Shown here piece by piece: positions 25,775 through 34,098 of a stretch of 64,000 bases of DNA; position 1 is the stretch's first letter; every line of letters starts with the position of its first letter. The DNA comes from Oscillospiraceae bacterium MB08-C2-2 (GTDB taxonomy: Bacteria; Bacillota; Clostridia; Oscillospirales; Ruminococcaceae), in contig CP141729.1 of the NCBI GenBank assembly GCA_035621215.1, positions 766,944 to 830,943 of the forward strand. The letters run 5' to 3'. Position numbers and translations under genes: made by a program. Under the pieces are notes generated by a model. The model saw only the letters and a list, made by a program, of their open reading frames with translations. It was not told the DNA's origin and made no database searches.

Positions 25775-27475
25775 ATGAATACCAAAGAATTTATGACCAT
25801 TGACGGCATGCCCGTCGAAATAAACGGCGAAAAAAACCTCCTTGAGCTGATCCGCAAGGCTGGTATTAAAATGCCCACTTTCTGTTATCATTCCGAGCTT
25901 TCCATTTACGGTGCCTGCCGCATGTGCATGGTAGAAAACCAGTGGGGAGGCTTGGATGCCGCTTGCTCCACTCCGGTTAAGGCCGGTATGGAAATCCGCA
26001 CCAACACTGAGCGTCTGCGGAAATACCGCAAGATGATTCTGGAGCTGCTGTTGGCAAACCACTGCCGCGACTGCACCACCTGCAACAACAACGGCAAATG
26101 CAAGCTGCAGGATTTGGCTATGCGCTTTAACATTGAAGGTGTACGCTTCCCCAACAGTGCGGCTGCGCCTAAAATCGATGATTCTTCCCTCTGCATCACC
26201 CGAGATGCTCACAAGTGCATTCTTTGCGGTGACTGTGTGCGGGTATGCAACGAGATTCAGAATGTGGGAGCCATTGATTTTGCTCACCGTGGCTCTAAAA
26301 TGACCATCAGCACCGCATTTGACGGCCCCATCGCCGATTCTCCCTGTGTAGGCTGCGGCCAGTGTGCGGCAGTGTGCCCCACCGGTGCCATTGTGGTTAA
26401 GAGCGATGTAAGCCGCCTCTGGAAGGATCTGGACGACCGGAATACCAAGGTAACGGTACAGATTGCGCCTGCTGTGCGTGTGGGTATCGGCAAAGAGCTT
26501 GGAATGGCCAGCAACGAAAATGCCATTGGCAAAATTGTGGCTGCCCTGCGCCGCATGGGCTTTGATGAAATCTACGATACCTCCACCGGTGCTGACCTGA
26601 CTGTTCTGGAAGAAGCCAATGAGCTGACCAAGCGTCTGGAAAAGGGCGGAAACACCTATCCCCTCTTTACCTCCTGCTGCCCTGCATGGGTTAACTTCTG
26701 CGAAAAGCAGTATCCCGAATTGATGGAGCATGTCTCCACCTGCCGCTCTCCTATGCAGATGTTTGCTTCTGTCATAAAAGCACAGCATGAGCCTACCGAC
26801 CGTAAGTGTGTCCATGTGGCAATCATGCCTTGTACCGCTAAAAAATTCGAGGCAGCCCGTGAGGAATTCACCACCGATGGCACTTCTTCCGTGGATTATG
26901 TAATCACTACTCAGGAACTGATTCAAATGATCAAGGAATCCGGCATTATGTTCTCGCAGCTTGAGCCGGAAGCTGTTGATATGCCCTTTGGCACCATGAG
27001 CGGCGCCGGTGTAATCTTCGGTGTAACTGGTGGTGTTACCGAAGCGGTTCTGCGCAGAGTTTCTACCGATAAATCTTCGGCCGCCCTGCTCTCCATCGCC
27101 TACAAGGGTGTTAGAGGTATGGAAGGCGTTAAGGAGACCACCATTACTTTTGGTGAGCAAACTCTCAAAATTGCCGTTGTCAGCGGCCTTAAAAACGCAA
27201 GTGACCTGATTGAACGAATCAAGGCAGGCGAGCACTATGACTTTATCGAGGTTATGGCTTGCCCCGGCGGCTGTGTCAGCGGCGCCGGCCAGCCCTTCGC
27301 ATCTTTGGAACAGCGTGAATCCAGAGGCAAGGGTCTTTATTCCGCCGACAAGCTTTGCAACATCAAGCGCTCTGAGGAAAACCCCCTGATGATGTCGCTG
27401 TATAACGGTGTACTCAAAGGGCGTGTCCACGAGCTTTTGCATGTAGATTACAAATTATCTGAGGGGGTCAAATAG
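25775..27475 (+). CDS. hydA: Catalytic [FeFe]-hydrogenase subunit HydA of the bifurcating complex
   Basis: 566 residues. N-terminal [2Fe-2S] (Cys37, 48, 51, 64), His/Cys [4Fe-4S] (His96, Cys100, 103, 109), two ferredoxin clusters (148-158 and 191-201), H-cluster motifs TSCCPAW (301/302), MPCTAKK (353) and EVMACPGGC (496/500), then the small-subunit-like tail. All catalytic residues are standard, unlike HydS. It reduces protons with NADH plus reduced ferredoxin, or the reverse. ATG 25775 follows AGGAGG; the C-terminal [2Fe-2S] domain found in the Thermotoga enzyme is absent. Maturases HydEFG are not in the window. Confidence 0.95.
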   Translation: MNTKEFMTIDGMPVEINGEKNLLELIRKAGIKMPTFCYHSELSIYGACRMCMVENQWGGLDAACSTPVKAGMEIRTNTERLRKYRKMILELLLANHCRDCTTCNNNGKCKLQDLAMRFNIEGVRFPNSAAAPKIDDSSLCITRDAHKCILCGDCVRVCNEIQNVGAIDFAHRGSKMTISTAFDGPIADSPCVGCGQCAAVCPTGAIVVKSDVSRLWKDLDDRNTKVTVQIAPAVRVGIGKELGMASNENAIGKIVAALRRMGFDEIYDTSTGADLTVLEEANELTKRLEKGGNTYPLFTSCCPAWVNFCEKQYPELMEHVSTCRSPMQMFASVIKAQHEPTDRKCVHVAIMPCTAKKFEAAREEFTTDGTSSVDYVITTQELIQMIKESGIMFSQLEPEAVDMPFGTMSGAGVIFGVTGGVTEAVLRRVSTDKSSAALLSIAYKGVRGMEGVKETTITFGEQTLKIAVVSGLKNASDLIERIKAGEHYDFIEVMACPGGCVSGAGQPFASLEQRESRGKGLYSADKLCNIKRSEENPLMMSLYNGVLKGRVHELLHVDYKLSEGVK

Positions 27476-27476
27476 T

Positions 27477-27722
27477 ATGCTTGAGTTAAGTGTGTGTATC
27501 GGCAGCTCCTGTCATTTAAAGGGTTCCTACAATGTAATCCAAGAGTTTCAGCAAATGATCGAAGAGAATGCGTTACATGACAAGCTTGACTTTAAGTCTA
27601 CTTTTTGCATGAAACAGTGCTCCAATAAAGGGGTTTCTGTTTCAATTAACGGAGATATTTATGATCTGCTCCCCGGAGCAGCCAAAGAGTTCTTTAACTC
27701 CAACGTTTTGGCCCAGCTGTAA
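27477..27722 (+). CDS. Small thioredoxin-like [2Fe-2S] ferredoxin (second copy)
   Basis: 81 residues, paralogue of the protein at 20275: CIGSSCHLKGS is identical in both, and the second cysteine pair FCMKQC has the same spacing. It starts one base after the hydA stop and ends the operon before a terminator. The middle of the protein differs (more polar and acidic), suggesting a different partner from the first copy. Confidence 0.85.
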   Translation: MLELSVCIGSSCHLKGSYNVIQEFQQMIEENALHDKLDFKSTFCMKQCSNKGVSVSINGDIYDLLPGAAKEFFNSNVLAQL

Positions 27723-27762
27723 CGGCTTGGCCTTGCTCACAAACAGAATAAGGCTAACCCAT

Positions 27763-27794
27763 AAAAACTCCGCCGGAAACCCGGCGGAGTTTTT
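27763..27794. terminator. Terminator between hydrogenase operon and sod
   Basis: Perfect 14-bp stem AAAAACTCCGCCGG / CCGGCGGAGTTTTT around AAAC. T-runs on both strands make it work for the hyd operon and for the convergent superoxide dismutase gene. Confidence 0.9.
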
Positions 27795-27826
27795 ATTTTT
27801 TAACTTAACATGCCCATAGGAAAGCT

Positions 27827-28456
27827 TTATTTCCCAGAATTCATTTTATCTGCATAGTTTTTTTCGACCTGCTTCCAATCCAGCACATGGAATAAATCCT
27901 TCAGATAATCGCCCCGCAGGTTCAAGTGCTTGAGATAATAGGCATGTTCCCAAACATCAATGCCCAAAATCGGGGTCCACACCCCACCGGTCTCCAAAAT
28001 CGGGTTATCCTGATTGGGGCTGGTGGAAAGCTTCAGATCACCGGCGGCATTAGCCGAAAGCCATGCCCAGCCGGAACCAAACTGCCCCATGGCAGCCTTG
28101 GTAATCAAATCTTTGAAATTCTCATAGGAACCAAAGGTTTCCTTTATTTTTGCAGCCAAGGCGCCGGAAGGCTCACCGCCCCCCTTAGGCGATAGATGCT
28201 GGAAATAGAGGTTGTGGTTCAAGAAACCGCCGCCGTTGTTGCGTATAGCGGTCTTATATTCCTGCGGAACCGCTGTTTCCCAATTGGCCAGAATCCACTC
28301 GGCGCTTTTATCTTCAAGCCCAGCCGCCTTTGCAGCCTCGTTGAAATTTTTGGTGTAAGCCGCAAGGTGCTTTAAATAGTGGGTCTCCATGGTCAGAGTA
28401 TCAATATATGGCTCCAATGCGTTAAAGGAATAATTCAGTTTAATCTGCTCAAACAT
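27827..28456 (-). CDS. sodA: Superoxide dismutase, Mn-type residues
   Basis: 209 residues of the Fe/Mn family; dismutates superoxide in the cytoplasm. Metal ligands are visible in METHYLKH (His), LNHNLYF (His) and DVWEHAYY (Asp, His). A Gly before the second ligand (NNGGGFLNH) and Gln in NQDNP match the Mn-dependent pattern rather than the Fe pattern, though cambialistic use of either metal is possible. Single-gene unit with a TTGACA-like -35 at 28623-28628. With the O2-type receptor next door it forms a small oxygen-response corner. Confidence 0.95.
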   Translation of the reverse strand: MFEQIKLNYSFNALEPYIDTLTMETHYLKHLAAYTKNFNEAAKAAGLEDKSAEWILANWETAVPQEYKTAIRNNGGGFLNHNLYFQHLSPKGGGEPSGALAAKIKETFGSYENFKDLITKAAMGQFGSGWAWLSANAAGDLKLSTSPNQDNPILETGGVWTPILGIDVWEHAYYLKHLNLRGDYLKDLFHVLDWKQVEKNYADKMNSGK

Positions 28457-28943
28457 AAGTGTTTCCCCTTTCCAGTTTCAATTTAAAGTTTTATTTAAGA
28501 GCATCTGCCCAAACAAATTAGGCATTCAGTAAATGGACTAACTGTTAGCCTACGATAACATATTGGATAACCCAACTGCTTGTAAGCTAATTTAAGTATA
28601 AAGTATCATTTTCCACTAAATTTGTCAACTATACTCGTTCTATAAAATAACGCCTCCTCTTTTCTTATCTTATAGCGTTCTTGGCTTATTTGACACTCAA
28701 TTTGTTCAAATGAGATTTGGCTCTATATAAATTCGGCATACCTCCAAAAAGTCTTTTAGATAAGCCTTCAATTTTGCTTGAATGCTGTCGAAGAATAATA
28801 TAAGACATTGTATAACTTCGAATTGCTGCTATAATTAGGGACAGTGCTTACCAAATAAAGGCAGGCGGATCATTAAAAAAATTAGAAGCCTGCTGAGACT
28901 ATACAAACGCAAGCCGGATCAACAATACTGGAGGTGCTTTGAA
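28457..28943. other. Divergent control region of sod and the H-NOX receptor
   Basis: 487 bases, AT-rich, no gene. On the minus strand TTGACA (28623-28628) precedes sod with a weak -10. Over the same bases the plus strand reads TTTGTCAACTA (28621-28631), close to an 0A box, and a second 0A-like core GCTGTCGAAGA lies at 28794-28804 next to the receptor promoter. A TGTTA-N8-TAACA inverted repeat is at 28543-28560. Confidence 0.6.
28808..28835 (+). promoter_or_regulatory. Promoter of the H-NOX chemoreceptor
   Basis: TTGTAT (28808-28813), 16-base spacer, perfect TATAAT (28830-28835). Leader of about 100 bases. Confidence 0.6.
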
Positions 28944-30737
28944 ATGAAAGGAACTGTTGTTTCTGCATGGATAAAAAGCTGTGAAAAGCTCTATTCTAAA
29001 CCTTTGGTGGATGGTGCGCTGGAGCAAAACGGTCTGCCCCATACCAAGGTCTTTACACCGCTGGAGGATGTAGACGAAGCCCTCTGCACCAATCTTATGG
29101 ATACCATTGCTCAAAATGCGGGTGTTACCAAAGAAGATATGTGGCGCATGATTGGGCATGAAAATATCGAAACCTTTTTTCATATGTATTCCGGCTTCTT
29201 CCGGCATGAAAGCGCCTACAATTTCCTGAAATCCATGAACGATGTGCATGCCATTGTCATGCGCCGATTTAAAGGCGCTAAGCCTCCTGTGCTGGATATG
29301 GAGCCAATTTCCAAATACAGCGCCTATTTTACATACCGCTCCAAGCGGGGGATGTTTGATTATTTTTTAGGTATGCTGGAAGGTTCCGGTATGCATTATG
29401 GAGAAGAAATTGCCGTGCAGGTTATCCAGCGCAGTGAAAGTGAAATGAAGCTTAAGCTGACCTTCCAGCATCCTGTGCAGGAAAAACGCCGCTTTTGGCT
29501 GAATTTGCTGTTCTCCTTCGGCATACTCCGCAGTGCCAGCGTGAAGACCGCCTTACTGGGGGGCCTTTTGGTGAGTGGTGCCGCTTATTTATTCCCGGCT
29601 TATGCAGCCTCCCCCCTTTCTCTGGGAGTTCTTTCTCTTGTATCAATTTTAGTGGCAGCACTGGTGCTTCATCTCCCCTATCACACCATTAAAGGGGAAA
29701 TCAAGCGGCTGACCAATAAAGATTATTCCAGCAATCTGCATCTGCGCACGGCCGATGGTTATCAGACCTTAGGCAACGAACTGGAGGCTATGAAGCAGGG
29801 CGTTCAGAAGGATTTTATTGGCTTCAATGCTGTTGTGGATGAAATGTATACCTTTAACAAGACTGTTTCCCGCATCTGCTTAGAAATGAACAAAACCTCC
29901 GATAATATTTCGGTGGTCATTCGTGAGTTGGCGGCAGGCGCCAATGCACAGGCTACCGATACAGAAAAATCCATTCGTATTTTGGATCAAAACCTGACTA
30001 ACGTCAACCAGATCGCCGAGGAAGAACAAGCCAACAGCCAACTGCTGGAAGGTGCCGTGGTCAATATTGAGCAGAGCTTCGAAGGGGTTCAGGTGACTGC
30101 CTCGCAGATTCTGGGGGTTCTGAAACAATTCAATGAGATTCGCAATCATGGCATGGCGCTTACAGAACAAGTGAAGAGCCTGACAGGCATTGTCTCCATG
30201 GTTTCCCAGATTTCGCAGCAGACTAATCTGCTGGCTTTGAATGCCTCTGTGGAAGCAGCCCGTGCCGGAGCCGCCGGAAAAGGCTTTGCAGTGGTGGCCA
30301 GCGAAGTAAGCACCCTGGCCCAGCGCACCAAAAATGCTGTGGAAAGCATCAATGGGGTTTTGACCAATTTTGTCGGCAAGCTGGAGCAATTGGTTTCAGG
30401 GGTTAATACCCAATATACGGTCTTGGAAGTCGAAAGCGAAAAGCTATCGGATGCTGTGAATAACTCCAGCCTTTCCAACCAACAGATTAAGTTGGTTTCA
30501 GGGAAGCTTGCCGATACGGCCCAGCGTTTGCAGGAACAGACTACTGATATTTCTATGCTGTTTGATAAAATGCACAGCCTTGCTGCAATTGCTGAAGAAA
30601 ACAGCGCCGCCACCGATGAGGCCAATGTCAGTGTTCATACCTATACAGAACAAACCAAGGAGCTTACCCGCCAGATTCTTGTTTTTGATAAGCTGATCGA
30701 AAGCTTTAAAGAGGATTTGGGCCGGTACTCTCTTTAA
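28944..30737 (+). CDS. Methyl-accepting chemotaxis protein with N-terminal H-NOX heme sensor
   Basis: 597 residues: H-NOX heme domain (1-180), two membrane helices (about 201-220 and 226-244), and a cytoplasmic MCP signalling domain with the hairpin tip [20 protein letters not shown]. Residues align without gaps to the O2-binding Thermoanaerobacter H-NOX: proximal His102, Pro115, the YxSxR motif Tyr131/Ser133/Arg135, and the distal set Trp9, Asn74, Tyr140. It should therefore bind O2 and steer the cell away from it; NO sensing remains possible. ATG follows TGGAGGTG. No periplasmic domain. Confidence 0.95.
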   Translation: MKGTVVSAWIKSCEKLYSKPLVDGALEQNGLPHTKVFTPLEDVDEALCTNLMDTIAQNAGVTKEDMWRMIGHENIETFFHMYSGFFRHESAYNFLKSMNDVHAIVMRRFKGAKPPVLDMEPISKYSAYFTYRSKRGMFDYFLGMLEGSGMHYGEEIAVQVIQRSESEMKLKLTFQHPVQEKRRFWLNLLFSFGILRSASVKTALLGGLLVSGAAYLFPAYAASPLSLGVLSLVSILVAALVLHLPYHTIKGEIKRLTNKDYSSNLHLRTADGYQTLGNELEAMKQGVQKDFIGFNAVVDEMYTFNKTVSRICLEMNKTSDNISVVIRELAAGANAQATDTEKSIRILDQNLTNVNQIAEEEQANSQLLEGAVVNIEQSFEGVQVTASQILGVLKQFNEIRNHGMALTEQVKSLTGIVSMVSQISQQTNLLALNASVEAARAGAAGKGFAVVASEVSTLAQRTKNAVESINGVLTNFVGKLEQLVSGVNTQYTVLEVESEKLSDAVNNSSLSNQQIKLVSGKLADTAQRLQEQTTDISMLFDKMHSLAAIAEENSAATDEANVSVHTYTEQTKELTRQILVFDKLIESFKEDLGRYSL

Positions 30738-30765
30738 GAACAAATTTCCCCTTTTACTGAACTGA

Positions 30766-30805
30766 AAAGCCCTCCTTTGCAGGTTATTCTGCAAAGGAGG
30801 GCTTT
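30766..30805. terminator. Bidirectional terminator
   Basis: Perfect 17-bp stem (30766-30782 with 30789-30805) with loop GTTATT between the convergent chemoreceptor and fakA-like genes; A/T runs flank both arms. Confidence 0.85.
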
Positions 30806-30890
30806 CTGTCTGTTTATTCGGCATAATATATCATTGAGAATATAGGGCGCTATTCTTCAAAGCTTAAACCCGATAGATGAGGCAAAGGCT

Positions 30891-32555
30891 CTATTCTACC
30901 GAAATGATGTAGTAATAAACGGGCTGACCGCCTTCGATTAAAGCAAGCTCTACAGAATCGGGCAGGCGGGCACTGACTGCGGCTTCCACCTCACGGGCCT
31001 GCTCAGCACTGACATCTGCACCATAGATCAGGGTAACAAAGGTGCTGTCTTTTTTGATCAGTGAGCGCACCAATTTGACCACGGCTTTAACCATATCCTT
31101 TTCAGTAAAGGAAATCTTGCCGTTTTCCAGTGCCAGAAGCTCACCTTTTTTAATTTTATCCCCATCAATGGAGGAATCACGGGCGGCAAAGGTAATCAGG
31201 CCTGTTCCGATCCGTTCTGTGGCTTTGACCATTTTCAGCTGATTTTCTGCCAATGGGGCTTCTGGGTTAAAGGCAAGCATGGCACCCAAGCCTTGAGGAA
31301 TGGTGCGAGTGGGCAAAACAAATACATCCCGATCCGCCATTTTTGTAGCCTGCTCCGCCGCCATAATGATATTTTTGTTGTTGGGCATCACAATAACCGT
31401 TTTGGCCGGAGTGGCGTGAATGGCTTCCAGCAAATCATCGGTGGAAGGGTTCATGGTTTGCCCGCCACTGACCACATTATCCACGCCCAAATCAGTGAAA
31501 AGGCTTTTAACCCCTTCACCAGCCGCTACAGCCACAAAGCCGTATTCTCTGGAAGGATCAACCGGCGCATAAGGGAAGCTGTTGGAGCTTTTATTCTTGA
31601 TGGATTGCTTCTGATCAGCATGCTGTTCCCGCATATTTTCTATTTTGATTTTGGTGAGCCCGCCAAAAGCCAGAGCACGCTGCAAAGCATCACCCGGGTT
31701 ATCGGTATGAACATGGCATTTGATGATATCCTCATCATCCACCACAACGGCACTGTCTCCGATGGATTCCAGATATTCCCGCAGCAGCATCGGCTCCTGC
31801 TCCTGATCCGCCCGTAAAACAATAAACTCAGTGCAATAGGTAAAGGTGATTTCACCCTCATATTCCCCTGCGGCATTTCGCTCAGAGGGGAATAACGTAT
31901 CCTTCTCTGCCCCTGTCACAGGTTCAGAGACAACGGCCCCACCGCTTAAAACAGCGGCAATGCCCTCAAAAATCAGCAGCAGGCCTTTTCCGCCCGCATC
32001 CACTACCCCGGCCTTTTTCAGAACAGGAAGCTGCTCGGGTGTTGCGGCCAACGCCTCTGCCGCAGCGGTGATCACCACATCCCAAAGGGCGGGAGCGGTC
32101 ATTTGCGGGTTGGCATCCAAAGCTTTTCTGGCCTCTTCCGAAGCCAAACGGGCAACGGTGAGAATGGTTCCTTCTGTGGGCTTCATGACCGCTTTATAAG
32201 CGCCCTCCACACCAATTTCCAGCGAGCCTGCCAGATCAGCGGCAGAAACAGTATCCTTCCCTTTCAGCTGGGTGGAAAAACCACGGAACAACAGCGAAAG
32301 AATAACGCCGGAATTGCCTCTGGCCCCACGAAGCAAGGCAGAAGCGGTGGTCTGCGCCACCTGACCGGCTGTGGCATTCTCCGGAAGGATTTCCAACTCT
32401 CTTTTGGCGGCTCCCACTGTCATCGTCATATTCGTGCCTGTATCTCCATCCGGTACAGGAAATACATTCAGGGCATCCACCTCTTTGCGGTGGTTGGCTA
32501 TATTATTGGCTCCGGAAATAAATCCTTTGCAAAGTTGACTGCCTGTAACTACCAT
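30891..32555 (-). CDS. fakA: DAK2-domain protein, FakA-like fatty acid kinase subunit
   Basis: 554 residues. An N-terminal DhaL-type ATP-binding domain (about 1-200) carries FPVPDGDTGTNM, whose aspartates bind Mg-ATP; a middle linker and C-terminal FakA domain follow. FakA phosphorylates fatty acids held by a DegV-type partner (FakB), which is not encoded here. Start at ATG 32555, six bases after GAGGAG; the frame is open seven codons further up. It follows the Asp23 gene, the same pair as yloU-yloV in Bacillus. Confidence 0.9.
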   Translation of the reverse strand: MVVTGSQLCKGFISGANNIANHRKEVDALNVFPVPDGDTGTNMTMTVGAAKRELEILPENATAGQVAQTTASALLRGARGNSGVILSLLFRGFSTQLKGKDTVSAADLAGSLEIGVEGAYKAVMKPTEGTILTVARLASEEARKALDANPQMTAPALWDVVITAAAEALAATPEQLPVLKKAGVVDAGGKGLLLIFEGIAAVLSGGAVVSEPVTGAEKDTLFPSERNAAGEYEGEITFTYCTEFIVLRADQEQEPMLLREYLESIGDSAVVVDDEDIIKCHVHTDNPGDALQRALAFGGLTKIKIENMREQHADQKQSIKNKSSNSFPYAPVDPSREYGFVAVAAGEGVKSLFTDLGVDNVVSGGQTMNPSTDDLLEAIHATPAKTVIVMPNNKNIIMAAEQATKMADRDVFVLPTRTIPQGLGAMLAFNPEAPLAENQLKMVKATERIGTGLITFAARDSSIDGDKIKKGELLALENGKISFTEKDMVKAVVKLVRSLIKKDSTFVTLIYGADVSAEQAREVEAAVSARLPDSVELALIEGGQPVYYYIISVE

Positions 32556-32600
32556 GATCGACTCCTCAAAATACATTTTATAGCCCGACAGATGTGGGGG

Positions 32601-32963
32601 TTATTCAGATTTCATATTGGTGATGTAGACATTAACTTTGGATACAGTCAGCCCGCAGGCCGCCTCTACTGTGTAGGTAACCTTGTTAATGATGCTTTTC
32701 ACAATAACAGAAATGTTAACTCCATAGGTAACAACGATGTATAGGTTGATTACCAAAGCCCCGGCCACATTCTTAACCCGGACCCCTTTATCGGGAAAAT
32801 CTCTTTTAAAAAGCAGCGAGCGCAGGCCCTGATAGGGAGTGCTGTTATCAAGCCCTGCAACACCATAGCATTCTGAAACGGCGTGCCCCACCAAATTGGC
32901 AAAATAATTGTTCGAAACTTCAATTTTCCCCAAATGGTTTTCAATTTTTATCACTGATTGCAT
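32601..32963 (-). CDS. Asp23/Gls24-family envelope stress protein (YloU-like)
   Basis: 120 residues, one Asp23 domain. The typical pattern is present: a leading SVIKIENHLGKIEVSNNYFANLVGH segment followed by two beta-rich stretches (VRVKNVAGALVINLYIVVTYG, then YTVEAACGLTVSKVNVYI). Cytoplasmic and of unclear mechanism; it is linked to cell-envelope stress in Gram-positives. First gene of the pair with fakA, 45 bases apart. Confidence 0.9.
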   Translation of the reverse strand: MQSVIKIENHLGKIEVSNNYFANLVGHAVSECYGVAGLDNSTPYQGLRSLLFKRDFPDKGVRVKNVAGALVINLYIVVTYGVNISVIVKSIINKVTYTVEAACGLTVSKVNVYITNMKSE

Positions 32964-33050
32964 CCTCCTTTGCAGCGGAACGTAAAAATCCGTTTCCTTA
33001 TCTGAACAAAGTATAAAATAATGTATACCCCTTAGAGGTATTTGTATTGA

Positions 33051-33524
33051 CTATAGATCCTGAAAATAAGCCCAGAGCTTTTGATAAGTAGCCTGCCCGA
33101 TCCCCTTAATTTCCATAAGCTGATCGAGGTGTGTGTAGCCGCCCAGAACCTCCCTATATTGTATAATGCGCTGTGCGGTTACCTCTCCAACGCCGGGAAT
33201 GAGCATAATTTCTTCCAAGGTAGCGGTATTGATATCCAGCGGGAACTGCACACCTTCTGTCTGGGATTCCTCAAATTCAGAAGCGGCGTTTTCCTGCTCC
33301 GAAGAGGCCTCACCAACTTGCTCCAAAGAAGAAACGGAATGGATAATGACACTGCTTTCAGAGCTTGGCTCCTGACTTGAAGGAACACAAGAAGCTGTCT
33401 GCGAAACCGCCGAAGCATAGTGAAGCTCCACACCATAACTCTGCCCCATATAAAGATTATAGAACACAGCCGATAAAATCATTGCGCCGGTCAGAAAAAC
33501 CAACAGCCTGTATCCTCTGGACAT
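33051..33524 (-). CDS. ComEA-like helix-hairpin-helix DNA-binding protein
   Basis: 157 residues from ATG 33524, chosen because GGGAGGA lies eight bases before it. One N-terminal membrane helix (about 6-26), a long Ser/Glu-rich linker, and a C-terminal double helix-hairpin-helix: INTATLEEIMLIPGVGEVTAQRI and the second GIGQATYQKL. It should face outward and bind double-stranded DNA, as ComEA does in transformation. The usual comEB/comEC partners are absent here, so uptake competence cannot be inferred. Confidence 0.88.
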   Translation of the reverse strand: MSRGYRLLVFLTGAMILSAVFYNLYMGQSYGVELHYASAVSQTASCVPSSQEPSSESSVIIHSVSSLEQVGEASSEQENAASEFEESQTEGVQFPLDINTATLEEIMLIPGVGEVTAQRIIQYREVLGGYTHLDQLMEIKGIGQATYQKLWAYFQDL

Positions 33525-33657
33525 GGCGGCATTCCTCCCAAACAGCAAGGCATTACCCAATAATAGATCTATTATACTATAAAAGCCAACAGAAATACAG
33601 AATATTTTAAGTTTATTCCATACCGATTCAGAAAATCACCTGAAATGCAGCAATGGC

Positions 33658-33722
33658 GGTTAGCGGCAGACTGCCGCTGTTTAAAACCGCAACGTGGTTT
33701 TAAACCTATACAACTATAGTAT
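33658..33722. repeat. 65-bp dispersed hairpin repeat, copy 1
   Basis: Matches 53980-54044 at about 60 of 65 positions, end to end. It contains two hairpins: AGCGGC/GCCGCT, and TTTAAAACC paired with GGTTTTAAA. Changes between copies fall mostly in loop or compensating stem positions (CCGC-AAC-GTGG versus CCAC-ATT-GTGG). Confidence 0.75.
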
Positions 33723-33797
33723 ATCACAAAGCATCCTATGAAAAAAAGTCTTTTTTACTACTGCTGTGTATGATCTTAGCCCTTTTGCCTATGGCAG

Positions 33798-34030
33798 TCA
33801 TAACCACCAGCTAAGCTGGTGGCTTGATTAGGCCCTGTAAGGGCCTGTTATCGGCAAGCGCCTCAAGACGCACTGAATGTCTTTCCACTCGCATCCCCTG
33901 CCCCGCTGCCGTTAAAACGGCAAAATATTTGTTGTCTTTGGTTTTCTGTTCGCCATAAAAATAACGGACAGGGCAAGGGATTTGGGCAAAGCTAAAGCAT
34001 TCACCCCACCGGCAGAGCCGGTGGTTGACT
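33798..34030. mobile_element. Palindrome-ended short element (REP pair / IS200-IS605-derived type)
   Basis: Left end: GTCATAACCACCAGC-TAA-GCTGGTGG (hairpin 33804-33822). Right end, read inverted: AGTCAACCACCGGC-TCT-GCCGGTGG (hairpin 34006-34024). So each end is itself a hairpin and the two ends are inverted copies, about 230 bp apart. A third hairpin AGGCCC-TGTAA-GGGCCT lies inside at 33830-33846. This architecture is that of non-autonomous IS200/IS605-type or REP/BIME elements mobilised by a Y1 transposase in trans; none is encoded here. Confidence 0.5.
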
Positions 34031-34039
34031 ATGAAAGCA

Positions 34040-34072
34040 AAACCCACCGGAACAAAATGTCCCGATGGGTTT
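34040..34072 (-). terminator. carB terminator
   Basis: 14-bp stem with two G-U pairs (34040-34053 with 34059-34072), followed on the minus strand by TTTTGCTTTC. Located 27 bases after the carB stop. Confidence 0.75.
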
Positions 34073-34098
34073 AGAAAAGCAGCTATTGCACAATCAAG

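Larger units (their letters stand above)
33525..34098. other. Repeat-rich 574-base gap between comEA-like gene and carB
   Basis: No credible gene. It carries a 65-bp dispersed repeat (33658-33722), an element of about 230 bp with hairpins at both ends (33798-34030) and the carB terminator (34040-34072). A 78-codon frame runs through the element and ends at the hairpins; it has no convincing ribosome site. Confidence 0.7.

Noticed and set aside
28543-28560. TGTTA-N8-TAACA as a Rex operator upstream of sod
   Set aside because: The half-sites are two bases too far apart for the TTGTTAA-N4-TTAACAA consensus.
33811-34047. 78-codon minus-strand open frame
   Set aside because: It coincides with the palindrome-ended element, begins beyond one terminal hairpin and ends within the other, and has no clear ribosome site.
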